Assembly (NCBI GenBank): GCA_025526935.1
Contig: JAHLKD010000060.1
Location: forward strand, 186,001-250,000
Length of the DNA stretch: 64,000 nt
Direction: 5' to 3'
From: Cladochytrium replicatum
Lineage: Eukaryota; Chytridiomycota; Chytridiomycetes; Cladochytriales; Cladochytriaceae
Part shown: positions 1 through 13,549 of the stretch, in pieces
How positions within the stretch are numbered: position 1 is the stretch's first letter
How the letters are laid out: each line of letters starts with the position of its first letter
Position numbers and translations under genes: made by a program
The notes under the pieces: generated by a model
What the model was told of the DNA's origin: nothing
Database searches by the model: none
The model's input: only the letters and a program-made list of their open reading frames with translations

Positions 1-3000
1 GAGGTATCGGAGTCAATTTCTCAAGGTGGAGCTGCTGGGCTTAAACATTACAGAGATGTTTGCACAAAGCAGTTAGAAGATGTTGTTGCATTAGTCAGAG
101 GTGAACTCACACCTATGGCAAGAATGACATTGTCCGCCCTTGTTGTTATTGATGTGCACGCCCGTGATGTAGTTGGAGAGCTTGCAGATGCTGGTGTATC
201 TTCAGGAAATGACTTTGCTTGGTTATCACAACTACGATATTATTGGGAGCAAGATGATGTTTATGTTAGAATGATAAATGCAACTCTGAAGTATGGGTAT
301 GAATATCTGGGCAATTCTCCTAGGCTTGTTATTACTCCTTTGACTGACAGGTGCTATCGTACACTGATTGGAGCATTAGATTTGAATCTGGGAGGGGCTC
401 CAGAGGGTCCTGCTGGGACTGGAAAAACTGAAACTACAAAAGACTTGGCAAAAGCCATTGCAAAACAATGTGTAGTGTTCAATTGTTCAGATGGTCTGGA
501 TTATATTGCAATGGGGAAGTTTTTCAAAGGTTTAGCGTCATCAGGGGCATGGGCATGTTTTGATGAGTTCAATAGAATAGATTTGGAAGTTTTATCTGTG
601 GTTGCACAGCAAATTCTCACTATTCAAAGAGCTGTTGCAGCTAAGCTCGAGAAATTTATGTTTGAAGGAACAATGATTGCACTTAATCGTGGTTGTTCAG
701 TATTTATCACAATGAATCCTGGATACGCTGGACGTAGTGAGCTCCCTGACAATCTTAAAGCCCTCTTCCGTCCAGTTGCCATGATGGTAATACGTAAACA
801 ATTTTGCATTTATTCTTTTCTCACTATATACAGGTTCCTGACTATGCACTGATTGCTGAAATATCTCTCTACTCTTATGGATTTGTTGAAGCACGTAGCT
901 TAGCCAGAAAAATTGTTGCTACGTACAAGCTGTGCTCTGAGCAGCTTTCCTCACAAGACCACTATGATTATGGTATGAGAGCTGTAAAGGCAGTGCTAAC
1001 AGCGGCTGGGAACTTGAAGTTAAGATATCCAACTGAGGATGAGCAAATCATAATGCTTAGATCTATTACTGATGTTAATCTTCCCAAATTTTTGGCTCAA
1101 GATATTCCACTTTTCAAGGCAATCACAGCTGATTTATTCCCAAGAGTTGTTTTGCCAACCCCAGATTACCGAAACCTTCTTTCAGCAATACATGACAATT
1201 TGAAAAAAATGAATCTCCAGCCAGTAGATGGGGCAATTGAAAAAATAATCCAAACATATGAAATGATGTGCATCCGCCACGGATATATGCTTGTAGGTCA
1301 ACCATGGTCTGGTAAGACAATGGCTTATAGAGTCCTTGCCGGCGCACTATCTGATATGTGTGATCGTGGACTTAATGAGAAAAAAGCAGAATACCGTGTC
1401 ATTAATCCAAAATCTATCACTATGGGACAGCTCTATGGACAGTTTGATCCTGTCACTCATGAATGGACAGACGGTGTACTTGCTAATACATTTCGTTCAT
1501 TTGCTTCCCAAGGAACAATAGAACGCAAATGGATTATTTTTGATGGTCCAGTAGATGCAGTGTGGATAGAGAATATGAACACTGTGCTGGATGATAACAA
1601 GAAACTTTGTCTTACATCTGGTGAGATTATGCAAATGACGTCAACAATGAGCATCCAGTTTGAAGTTATGGATCTTGCAGTTGCATCTCCTGCAACAGTC
1701 TCAAGATGTGGAATGATATATCTTGAGGCAGATGCAATAGGATGGAAAGCGTTGGTCCTTTCTTGGTTAAATACTCTGCCATCTTCACTGGATGAAACAC
1801 ATCGACAGCTCATCGAAACCCTCTTTGACTGGGTTGTTCCTGTCAGTTTGAAATTTATCCAGTCAGAATGCAAAGAATATGTTGGTACCACTCCAATCAA
1901 TATGGTTGTAGCTTTGATGGGATTGATGACCTGTCAACTTGATGAGTTTAAAGCTGAAAAATGTGATGATATTCCCCCAAATGTAGTGACAATTTGGATT
2001 CATTCAATATTTCTGTTTTCCTGTGTGTGGTCACTTGGTGGAACAATTGATGGCGAGTCAAGAAAGAAGTTTGACATGTTCTTCCGACAACTCATTGAAG
2101 GGCAACAAAATGAAAGTCCAATACCTAAAATTGTCAAATTTGAAAAACCAATACCTAATGTTAGCTTAATTTATGATTATGTATTTGAGAAGGACAGAAA
2201 AGCTGGAGGAACATGGAAATTATGGATTGAAACAATCTCGAAATATGAGATTGCTCCAAAAACAAAATTCAATGCGATCACTGTTCCCACTGCAGATACT
2301 CAACGTTGCAATTTTCTCCTTGAACTATTTATTTCACACAATATTCATACACTGTACGTTGGTCCAACTGGAACTGGAAAGTCAGTATATATCACAAACA
2401 AACTGCTTTCTGGCCTTCCAAGAGAAAAATACACTCCGATGTTCATAAATTTTTCAGCACAAACTAGTGCTAATCAAACTCAAGATATTGTACTCAGCAA
2501 GTTAGACAAACGTAGACGTGGTGTATTTGGGCCAGCACACGGATTAAAGTGTGTGATTTTTGTTGATGACTTGAACATGCCAGCCCGAGAGAAGTATGGA
2601 GCGCAGCCACCCATAGAACTCTTACGGCAGTGGATGGATCATCAAATGTGGTATGACTTAAAAGACACAAGCATAATGCAGCTCGTGGATATTCAATTTG
2701 TAACAGCTATGGGACCACCTGGAGGTGGTAGAAATCCTGTCACACAGCGGTTTTTGCGCCATTTCAATGTTATTGCAATAACTAATTTTGACCAAACAAC
2801 TATGAAGAATATTTTTGTCACAATAGTTGGCTGGCATTTGAGTAGTAACAATTTTATCAGTAGCATTCAATCAATTAAAGAGAATTTAGTTGCTGCAACA
2901 TTGGAAATATATAACTCTTCAATAGATAATCTTCTCCCAACACCACAGAAGTCGCACTATGTGTTCAATCTGAGAGATGTATCAAGAGTAATTCAAGGTT

Positions 3001-6000
3001 TGCTGCTGGCTGCACCAGAGAAGTTTTCAGAGCAAAATAAACTAATCCGGTTGTGGTGTCATGAAGCTTATCGTGTGTTTTATGACCGGTTAGTTGATGA
3101 TGCTGATCGACAATGGCTTTTCAATTGTATACGTGACCTTACCAGTCGCCATTTTGGTGTCCGTTTTGATGAAATTTTTCAGCATTTAGATAGCAATAAA
3201 GATGGGAAAGTTGATGACGATAATATGAGATCATTGATGTTCGGGGATTACCTGGTTCCAGACGCAGCAATCAAGTTTTACGATGAGGTAGCGGATGTTC
3301 AGCAAGTTTCAGAAGTAATTAGAGGAAGATTAGATGAGTTTAATCAAGTCAGTAAGGCTCCAATGAATCTCGTTATTTTCAGATTTGCAATTGAGCATGT
3401 GTCAAGAATATCTCGAATATTAAGACAACCAGGAAGTCATGCTTTATTAGTTGGAGTTGGAGGAAGTGGTCGCCAGTCATTGACAAAGCTTGCATCATAT
3501 ATGGCAGACTATCAATTATTCCAGGTGGAGATATCGAAAAGTTATGGTAAAAATGAGTGGAGGGATGACCTCAAGAAAATTTTGATAAAAGCAGGAGGCC
3601 AGGGACAACAAAGTGTTTTCTTGTTTAGTGATACACAAATTCAGCATGAAAGTTTCTTGGAAGATATCAATAATATGTTGAATACAGGAGAGGTACCGAA
3701 TATCTTTGCGTCCGATGAAAAAGCTCAAGTAATTGAACAAGTCCGGACTGCCCTTGCTAGAGAAAATCCCAAACTTGATGCAAGCCCTGCTGCACTTTAT
3801 TCTCAATTCATTGGACGATGCAAAGAAAATCTCCATGTTGTTCTCTGTATGAGTCCTATTGGTGATGCATTCAGAAATAGATTGAGGATGTTCCCATCAC
3901 TTGTCAACTGCTGCACTATAGATTGGTTTCAAGTTTGGCCTGAGGATGCACTTGAAATTGTGGCCCAACGTTTCCTTGAAGATGTTGAGCTTAAAGACTC
4001 AGTACGTGGCAAAATTGTAACAATGTGCAAAGAATTCCACACAGGAACCAGATTGCTCTCCCAGACATTTTATGAGCGGTTAAGAAGACATAATTATGTC
4101 ACACCGACATCATACCTTGAGCTTATTCAGACTTATAAGACTTTGCTAGATGTAAAACGGAAAGAAATAAGTGCGCTGCAGTCAAGATATGAAGTAGGAT
4201 TAGAGCAACTAGCTTCTGCAGCATCTCAAGTTGGGACAATGCAGATTGAGCTGAATGACTTAAAACCACAGCTTATAAAGACCCAGAAAGAAACGGATGA
4301 TATTATGATTGTCATTCAAAGAGAATCTGTACAAGTAGAGAAGAAAAGGGAACTTGTAAAAGTCGATGAGGAGATTGCAAACAAAAAGGCATCAGAAGCA
4401 AAGGCGATAAAAGAAGAGTGTGAGGCTGACTTGGGTCAAGCACTTCCTGCTCTTGAAGGTGCACTGGAAGCATTGGACACATTGAAACCACAAGATATTA
4501 GTATGGTTAAATCAATGAAAAATCCGCCAGCTGCAGTTAAGTTGGTAATGGAGGCAATTTGCATTATGAAAGATGTTAAACCAGCAAGAATTAAAGATCC
4601 ATCTGGGTCTGGAAAGATGGTTGAAGACTATTGGGGACCTGCTTTGAAAATGCTAGGTGATCCACACTTTCTCTCATCACTAAAGACATATGACAAAGAC
4701 AACATAGACCCAAAGATCATTGAGAAGATCAGAAAAACACATATCCCAAATCCTGATTTTGACCCCAATGTGGTCAAAAACTCCTCATCAGCAGCAGAAG
4801 GTCTTTGCAAGTGGGTACGTGCGTTAGATAAATATGAAAGTGTTGCAAAAGTTGTTGCCCCTAAACAAGCGGCATTAGCAAAAGCAGAAGGAGAACTTGC
4901 AGTAGAGATGGCAAAGCTCAATGCAAAACGAGCTGAACTTAAAGAAGTGGAAGACAAAATGGAAGCACTTGAGAGCCAGTTCAAAAGTATGACAGCAAAG
5001 AAAGCAGACCTCGAACGTCAGGTTGACTTGTGTTCAAAGAAGCTTGTGAGAGCAGAACAGTTGATAGGTGGGCTAGGTGGTGAAAAAGATCGATGGAGTG
5101 AAGCAGCAAGATCTCTAGGAATAACATATAATAATCTAACGGGAGATGTATTATTGTCCTCAGCTATTATAGCATATTTAGGGGCATTCACATCTGTTTA
5201 CAGACAGACTATTACCAGTGAATGGAATCAACTTTGTGCCAAACATCAAGTTCCCTGCACAGGACAATTCTCTCTAATTTCAACTTTAGGTGATCCCATT
5301 CAGATTCGTTCATGGAGTCTTGCAGGTTTACCAAATGATGCCTTCTCAAAGGATAATGGAATTATTTCAAACAAAACAAGGAGGTGGCCATTGTTTATTG
5401 ATCCACAGGGTCAAGCAAATAAGTGGATTAAGAATATGGAAAAGCAGAATAAACTTCAAGTGATTAAGCTGTCAGATTCCGACTATATTAGAACACTGGA
5501 AAACGCCATTCAATTTGGAACACCTGTTCTTCTGGAAAATATTGGAGAAGAAGTTGATTCTGTTTTAGAGCCTCTATTAACAAAGCAACTTTTCAAGCAA
5601 AGTGGTGTTCTTTGCATCAGGCTTGGTGAAGCCGTTATTGAGTATTCACCAAATTTTAGATTCTATATGACATCCAAACTCCGAAATCCGCACTATTTGC
5701 CTGAACTCTCAACCAAAGTTACAATTGTCAACTTTGTAATTACGTTGGATGGGCTTGAAGACCAACTGCTTGGAATTGTTGCTGCAAAGGAACGACCAGA
5801 ATTAGAAGAGGAAAAGAATAGGTTGGTTGTAGCATCAGCAAACAACAAAAAGCAACTTAAGGAGATTGAAGATCAAATCTTAGAAATTCTCTCAAAGAGT
5901 GAGGGAAATTTACTTGAAAGCGAGACAGCAATCACAGCACTAACTTCTGCAAAAGTTATCTCAAATGACATTAACCAGAAACAGCAAATTGCAGAGGAAA

Positions 6001-8838
6001 CAGAACGTGAGATTGACCTCACTCGTGCAGGATATCGTCCAATAGCAACACATTCATCTGTACTATTCTTTGTGATTGCAGAACTTGCAAATGTAAGCTC
6101 AATTTCCGATAATTGTGTAAATATTTCTCATTGTGTAAATATTTCTCACAAATTTTGCATAGATTGATCCCATGTATCAATATTCCCTTGCGTGGTATAT
6201 AAACCTGTTTCTTCAGTCAATCGCTCACTCAGAGAAGTCTGAAATCCTTGATACTCGTCTTGAGAACCTTCGGAGTCACTTCACTTATTCACTATATTGT
6301 AATGTTTGCAGATCACTATTTAAAAAGGACAAGCTCTTGTTCTCTTTTTTGCTGTGTACTGGACTAATGAAGAATCACAATGAAATTGATAGTGATGAGT
6401 GGATGTTCTTCTTAACTGGAGGGGTTAGTACTATGGATGTAGCAGGAGCTACGTATGGTTCAAATCCTGCACCTGAATGGCTGAGTGAAACAAGTTGGAC
6501 AGAAATATGCCGATTATCAGCTTCATCACCCTCATTTAAGCCTTTTGCAAGTGACTTTAGAACAGTTGCATCACTCTGGAAAGACATCAATGACTCTTCT
6601 GAGCCCCACCGTGAAGTACTTCCTGGAGGCTGGGATGAGAGGCTTTCAGCTTTCCAGAAGTTAGTTGTACTAAGAATGGTTAGACCAGATAAACTCGTTC
6701 CTGCAGTTATGGAGTTTGTCAAAAACAAAATGGGCCAAAAGTTTATTGAACCTCCACCTTTTGACCTTGTGGCATCATACAGTGATTCTAATTGTTGTGC
6801 TCCACTTATTTTCATATTGTCACCTGGTGTAGATCCAATGGCAAGGTAAAGTATAATTCTTCAATTGAAAGAATTTCACTGAGACATTTCACTAGCCTTC
6901 TCAAATTTGCAGATGGAAAAGGATTCACTGGCAATAAACTGACAGCAATATCACTAGGCCAGGGACAGGGACCACTTGCTACCCAGATGATCAGAACAGG
7001 GATTAAGCAAGGAACATGGATTGTTCTCCAAAATTGCCACTTAGCTGTCAGTTGGCTCCCACAGCTTGAAAAGATCTGTGAAGAGCTTACTCCTGAAACT
7101 ACTAATAAGGAGTTTAGACTTTGGCTTACGTCTTATCCATCTGAAAAGTTCCCTGTAACACTTCTTCAAAATGGTGTAAAAATGACCAATGAGCCACCAG
7201 CCGGTTTAAGGGCAAACCTCTTACGGTCATACACAAGTGACCCAATCTCAGATGAAAGTTTCTTCAAGTCAGTCAGAAGACAGTCAGAAGCAGCATGGGA
7301 GAAAGTATTATTTGGACTTTGCTTCTTCCATGGACTTGTTCAGGAACGAAGAAATTTTGGTCCACTTGGGTGGAATATTCCATATGAATTCAATGAGTCA
7401 GATTTAAAAATTAGCATTAGGCAGCTACATAAGTTCCTAAATGAATATGATGAAATTCCGTGGCAAGCATTAGTCTACCTTGCTGGGGAATGTAATTATG
7501 GGGGACGGGTCACTGATGACAGGGATCGTCGCACTCTAATGTCACTACTGAGTGTTTTCTACACTCCTGAAGTATTAAGTGATATCTACAAATTCTCTCC
7601 ATCAGGGTTATACTTTGCCCCACCAAAAGGATCTTACGAACAGTATCTAAACTATATTAAGTCTCTCCCATTAATACAACGACCTGAAGTCTTTGGGATG
7701 CATGAAAATGCTGACATTGCAAAAGATCTCGCAGAAACTAATCTTTTGATTTCGTCTGTTCTGCTTACACAAGCCGGAGGGTCATCTGGTGGCGGCAAAT
7801 CAAATGACTCACTCTGTGGTGATATTGCCCAGGACATCTTAGGAAGACTTCCAAGAGATTACAATGTCCCTGCCATCCAAAAAGCTTATCCAGTATTGTA
7901 TGAAGAGAGTATGAACACAGTTCTCATTCAGGAGCTTGTGCGTTTCAATCGACTATTGAGAGTTGTTAGAGACAGCTTGAACAGTGTAATTAAGGCACTG
8001 AAAGGGTTGGTTGTAATGTCAAAGGAGCTTGATGAAGTTGTGAACAGTTTGCTAATCGGAAAACTTCCGGATATGTGGGCTGGGAAATCATACCCATCGT
8101 TAAAACCATTAGTATGTTCAATTTGATGAGTGTCACTAATAATCAATAAATCTTGCTCTGTTTTTAGGGCTCTTACGTCATTGATTTTGTGTCCAGACTG
8201 AAATTCTTCCAGACATGGATTGAAAATGGAACCCCATGTGTTTTCTGGATTTCTGGGTTCTACTTTACACAAGCTTTCCTCACAGGTATATTAACAGTTT
8301 CTCAAACATTTGGACAGCAATAGTGACCTTTCTTCTGCTATTCTGCAAAAGGAACACTGCAAAATTATGCACGGAAACATTCTATTCCTATTGACTTACT
8401 GACCCTTTACTTCCAAGTTATGCCAGAAGATGATTATGCAAATCCACCTGACGAGGGTGTGTACATCCGCGGGTTGTTCCTGGAAGGTGCACGATGGGAC
8501 AGACAACTCAACATATTGAACGAGCAGTATATCAAGCAGTTGACAGATTTGATGCCAGTAATCCGCATGATACCAATTCATAGTGACGAGCTGTCAAAAG
8601 CAGGAGACACGGGTTTCTATTCTTACGCAACACCTGTTTATAAAACCAGTGCAAGAAGAGGAACGTTGTCCACCACTGGCCATTCCACTAATTATGTGAT
8701 GACAATTGGATTACCCTCCGCCGAGTCCCCAAAGCACTGGATAAATCGAGGTGTTGCGATAGTGGTGAGTATCGCATATGCTATGCTCAACTGTTTTTTT
8801 ATGTAACTCTTTTCCCACAGCAACAACTCTCAACGTAA
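1..8838 (+). CDS. DNAH7: Axonemal dynein heavy chain, inner-arm DNAH3/7/12 type (3' part, cut by window edge)
   Basis: The open frame runs in from base 1, so the N-terminal tail lies outside the window. Exons: 1-786, 834-6092, 6163-6845, 6896-8111, 8168-8285, 8352-8764, 8821-8838. They sum to 2830 codons plus a TAA stop, and every junction restores conserved dynein sequence. The motor is complete. The AAA1 P-loop GPAGTGKT is at 406-429, the AAA2 loop GQPWSGKT at 1296, the AAA3 loop GPTGTGKS at 2361 and the AAA4 loop GVGGSGRQS at 3453. The coiled-coil stalk with the microtubule-binding tip spans about 4150-5050, followed by AAA5, AAA6 and the C-terminal domain. A canonical EF-hand loop ([12 protein letters not shown], 3189-3224) sits between AAA3 and AAA4, as known for DNAH7-type heavy chains, so Ca2+ may tune the motor. 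The protein drives ciliary bending, which implies a flagellated stage. The exact paralogue (DNAH3, 7 or 12) is an inference. Confidence 0.96.
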
Positions 8839-8934
8839 AGCGGTTTTTCAAGAAATGCCTTAATCATTGTTCTGTTTTCCTTAACTAGAGTCATTTTATA
8901 AAGAACAGAAAGGGGTATAAAGCAGCCATATTAT

Positions 8935-10559
8935 TCAATACTCTGTAATATACTCTGAATAATCTTCGTCATCTGGTTTGTCGTTCTCGTCCTCCAGAAC
9001 GCCCTCATTATCCGACCCCTCTGGCGAAGCGGCTGGATTTCCTGCCTCCTTCCCTGTCTTTGTTGCAGCTCCCTGTAAAGGAGCTTTTTCATCACCTTCA
9101 TCATCGCTTAGCAGGTCAACAACCTCCATTGACCTCCACTTCTCTAAATCTCGAAGCTCGTCATCGTGCACTATGGCTGGTGCATCATCGTCATCATCGT
9201 CGTCATCGTGCTCATCCAAACTACGAAAACTAGTCAGGACGGGTTGCTCGAAGTTTGCGTGCAACTTCCATCCTGTGAATCTGTTCTCCATTACTGTTGC
9301 AAAATGTTCTGCGCGCTCTGCAAAAGCCTTCCATTGTGCTTTTCGCATCGCCGTTTCTTGTACAGCAGAGTCCGTTTGATCGTGTTCGCGAATACGGGAG
9401 AGTAATGTCCTGAAACAATGCTCAAGGAAACTTCTTTCTGAATAAAAAAGGTGATAAGTTTTGAATGGATCGATTGCAAACATGTTTATACCCCCGTCCA
9501 TCTCAAACATGTCTTCCGGACAGTCTCGAAGCTGGCAAGATACAACGTCTAGAGTGTGGTAAGAATGATTTCGTATGATCAAACTTTGATACACACCAAA
9601 GAGCTCTGAATAAAGCGAATCAAAGTAGCTTCTTATCGCATCATCGCATTCGCACACAAGATGGAGCAGTGCTTTCCACCTTTCAAAACCTTCTTGGATG
9701 AACGCCACTATCGTGAGAATGAAGGCGAGCTGAATTTCGCCAAGAACGACAGTGTAGCTTCCATCCCACGCATCTGTGATCAAATGCTCAAGCAACCACG
9801 ATTTGTCGATGGAATATTTTGTGACTTCCGATGGAGCTGACCCTGGCGGGAACGATCGTCGCAAGTCGAAATTTGTAAAATGGAAATCTGTGCCCAATTT
9901 CGTCGTTGTTCTCGAAGATCTTGTTTTCATTACTCGTTTTACAACCTCGGGAGTGATATGAGATGTCCATGAAGTCCACAGCCCGTACAAATCAGTGACT
10001 TTAGAGCCCGCAATCGAGGAACCCATATAGTTCAGAGAATCGGATGGTGTCAGTGGATACGGACCAAGACCAAATATGAAATCGTTTACATCTGTTCAAA
10101 GATATTAGGCACTCTGCGTTGCACATAAACAGGATATAACTGACTGATGCGATAGCGCTCCACCTGATCCGGATCGTGCGAGTCATCGTACATGTCTTCA
10201 GCTTCTGCATCCCACAATTTCACGACAATCTATTGAGAGTCAGCCGACGTTTCAGAAGCACGTATAACCACAACTGTTGACAAACCTCCCTGGCTTGGAA
10301 GTCATGAAAGAAACCACTCCTTCCTCCCGCTTCCCTCCTCTGAACTCCTGGGGAGCTAAAAGTAGCGCATCAGTCGCAAACAAAGACGGCATGGGAGTTT
10401 TACGTACTTGTAGCAAACGAGATGCAGGCCGGGGGGTATGAATTTCAGGCCCTTGAACCTTTCTCCCGTGGTCCAGGTGATTGCGTCTACAGTAAGTTCG
10501 GTCCCCGCCGGCAGGTCTGGCAGCAGCAGAGTTGCTGTGAACTCGGCGAGGTGTTCCAT
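8935..10559 (-). CDS. AAR2: AAR2-family U5 snRNP assembly factor
   Basis: Exons on the minus strand: 10559-10408, 10355-10286, 10229-10145, 10091-8935, total 487 aa. The N-terminus has the AAR2 signature: LPAGTEL, then a W-T-GE-FKG stretch and IPPGLHLVCY. Splicing restores SGFFHDFQ, VVKLWD and FGLGPYPL, all typical of the family. The central part contains the LGEIQLAFIL helix. AAR2 binds Prp8 in the cytoplasm and holds it out of premature U5 snRNP assembly. The C-terminal about 90 residues are acidic and disordered, with a run of eight Asp, longer than in animal AAR2. The start is the first ATG in frame, only 41 bp from the divergent SNF5 ATG. The 3' end converges on the dynein gene with a 96-bp gap. 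Splice sites were chosen by reading-frame continuity and family similarity; the exon 3/4 junction (donor GTCAGT) is the least certain. Confidence 0.9.
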
Positions 10560-10600
10560 CACCCGCTTAATCCTGGTGGCTTGTGACTGGATTTACCGAG
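10560..10600. promoter_or_regulatory. Compact divergent promoter / shared 5' region of AAR2 and SNF5
   Basis: Only 41 bp separate the AAR2 ATG (minus, 10559) from the SNF5 ATG (plus, 10601). No TATA box is visible. Either both genes start from one bidirectional core promoter, or their transcription starts lie inside each other's transcribed region. This is inferred from spacing only. Confidence 0.5.
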
Positions 10601-13456
10601 ATGGAGGAGGAGGATCGCACACCAAGAGAGGACCCACAACCGCAACCGGAGCACGGCGAGACGGAGAAACCGAGGGAGATGTCACCGGCGCTGTCTTTCT
10701 CTCCATCCCTGTCGAAAGATGCTTTGCGTGTCTACCTCGCCAGAGAACACATATATGCTAAAGCCCTCGACAAGCAACAAGTTCGCCAGGAAGCCGACCA
10801 GAAAGCAATGTGGGAGCGCCTTTCGACGAGCACCAGGGACGGAATTTTTTTTGATATATCGGCTGATCAGCGGATGGGTGGTGTTCGCTCGGTTGGCAAA
10901 ATTGGTGGGGATGTCGTTCCAATCCGGGACAAGGCCGGCAACCTGCTGATTCACGAAACGGTGCGAGATCGAAACGGCAATTTTGTCTGGAATGGGCGAG
11001 AGGCGACAGTCAAGCGTAGAGATTATTATCACACAATGTGAGATGCTTTGGTACATTGGTTGGACGACATCCTCATATATGTGCCATGTCTCCCTTTCAC
11101 CTTTCTCCAGAACGGAGCGCTCATTGAATGATGTTGCGGAAATCCCCGAAACTCTGGTACCTATTCGTCTTGACATTGAGTTTGAAAATGTCAAGCTTCG
11201 TGACACCTTCACATGGAACATGAATGGTGCTTATTTTGAGCCTTTCCAACGTCTTCATTATTAAGCTATTTTTCCAGATGAGCATATCAACCCAACAGCT
11301 TTTGCGGAACAGCTGTGCGATGACCTACAAATCAGCCCTGCCTTGACACCACTATTCGTCCAGGCCATCACTCTGTCTATTCGCGAACAAGTTGAAGATT
11401 ACAAAAATAACTCTCCTCTTGCTGTACACCTTCCTCCCTTCTTCGGATCGCGAGGGAATGATGGCGTCGATGAGAATGTTCAGGACGGGCCCGATCTTCG
11501 TGTTGCAATCAAGGTATAATAGCCCATCTGTATTTCAAATCTCGTTTGAGCCCATTCTGCTTCGGAGTTCAGCTGGACATAACAATCGGCAACTTCTACT
11601 TGCTTGACGCCTTCGAGTGGGACTTAAATTGCAAGCGAAATAACCCAGAATCCTTTGCTGAAAAGATGGCAGATGAGCTTGGATTACCGTCGGAGTTCCG
11701 GTATGAACACAACCAAAAAAAGTGCCGATTGATTGTTCTCACACTGCTGCTCCAAAAGGTCAGCGATTGCGCACTCGATCAGAGAACAACTCCATATCTA
11801 TGCCAAATCACTGCTCATCATCGACCATAACTTTGAAAGTAGCGTGATCGATGACGAAGAATTGGCCGCCAGTTTCCTTCCGGAGATCCCAGCAAAATTG
11901 CCAAAATCGATCCTTCGCGACCCATCAAGCGCACAGCTGTATGCACCAAGCTTTCAGGAGCTTGAAAGTGAAGAAGTCGATCGTCTAGAGAAAGAACGTG
12001 ACAAGGATCGTGATTTGAAGTTCGTGTGCTGTCCACATATTTTTAACAGTTCATGTTTACCCGCATTTCACAGGCGTAAGAAGAGGCAAACGCAAAGAAG
12101 TCGGCGTATGCTTCCTGATCGAGAACCTCCCAAAACTGTCCTTTCCCTGCTCCCCCACCAATTTGTGGAGACGATTGTTGGGGGAGACATATCTGGAGCC
12201 AATTCTCACTCGGCTTATGAGCATGGAACCAGCAGCGTCAACACCTCGCCAATGAATCTCCGACGGGGAATTCAAGGCTGGGCTTCATCAGCGGGTTATC
12301 AACCTTCCACACCATCTGGATCGGCATCTGGTGTTGTATCCGGTCCCGGACGTCCGCGAAAGCTTCGAAATTTGGATGCGTTAAACAATACCTCGAACAG
12401 CACAGCATCCGCGCCTGCACCACCACCGACGCACATCACATATATGATGGGAGAATCGCCTGTACGCAAACGACGTGAGTGGAAAGGATACGTCTCCTCA
12501 AAGCAAACGAAATGACCATTGAAAACAGAACGGGTGGCGGCTTGGCGCTGCGAAAACTGTTCCTGCTCCGCCAAGGAAACTTCGCTCATTCGAAAGGGTC
12601 CGAACGGGTCACAGGTCTGTGATACTTTTGATGGTGTATGCAATAGCTCATTTCTTCTCCTCTTCATCACAGTCTTTGTGTAACCGATGCGGTAATCCAT
12701 CATACCAACCAATATCATAAACCTTATCATCTTGAGTAGGGATATATTACAGCAAAACAAATACTCCGCGACCGCTCTCTCCCAGGAGTCGCCAGCGAAT
12801 TTTGGATATAGCGGCCGCGGAGGAGGCTCGAACCATTGCGGCTGCTGCTGCTGCGGCGGCTACCCCACCCCCCCCAATACCTGATCCTGTCCACGCACTG
12901 ATGGATCAAATAGAGCAAAGCCCATTCATCGCAGCAACCTCACACCCGCCTAGTCACATCCAAACCCAGCAACAGCCATCACAAACCCAGCATAGTTCAG
13001 GCAATTCCACACCGCCCGATTCAGCGGGCAGCCTTGGAGACAATAGGCCGCCTCGAGTTCGACCGGACACGTCCTCTTTGCCGTCGTGGTTGGTAGATGC
13101 GAAGCTGGCGTTGGAGGAAAAGTATCCGGACGATCGGTTCGAAGTCATCTTGCGTGGTGTTGAGTACAGATTAAAGTGCCACGATTGCCCAGGTAAGATT
13201 ACTTTTTCAGGGAGAGTTAGGGTGAGTGAAAACAAATATTTCAGGCAAAGTGTACAATCCTGGGGATGGCCAAACCTTGGGCAACTTTGAGATTCATCTC
13301 AGAAATAAGGTGATCAATGTCCCTTGAAAAGCCGTAGTGCATCTTACTGAAAGGCTCTCTTCAACGTAGGCTCACCGTGCAAAGGTTGCCCAACGAATGG
13401 GCGGCCATGCGGAAGGAGATCCGATGTTTGCAGGAGATCACAACTTTTCTTATTAA
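10601..13456 (+). CDS. SNF5: SNF5/SMARCB1 subunit of SWI/SNF (or RSC), with GATA-type zinc finger
   Basis: Eleven exons: 10601-11037, 11111-11226, 11278-11513, 11573-11700, 11759-12019, 12074-12474, 12529-12614, 12673-12691, 12740-13192, 13245-13309, 13370-13456. They total 762 aa in perfect frame. Two SNF5 repeats are present: the first starts at ETLVPIRLDIE and contains INPTAFAEQLCDDL, the second at LDITIGNFYLLDAFEWDL and contains PESFAEKMADELGLP. A Lys/Arg stretch follows. After a disordered Ser/Pro region comes a single GATA-type finger (CENC..17..CNRC plus GIYYSKT), a layout seen in filamentous-fungal SNF5. The C-terminal block (PSWLVDAK..KYPDDRFE and the CHDCPGK motif) also matches fungal SNF5. 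The protein is a core scaffold of ATP-dependent chromatin remodellers in the nucleus. Exon 8 is a 19-nt microexon inside the zinc finger. Whether it serves SWI/SNF or RSC (Sfh1) cannot be told from sequence alone. Confidence 0.94.
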
Positions 13457-13549
13457 ACTTTGCCGATATTTGTAGTGGAGCAGAGAGAGAATAGATATGC
13501 AAGTGATTCGAGAACAAAACTCTACCGCCTTCTTGTTCCCCAAAAATCC

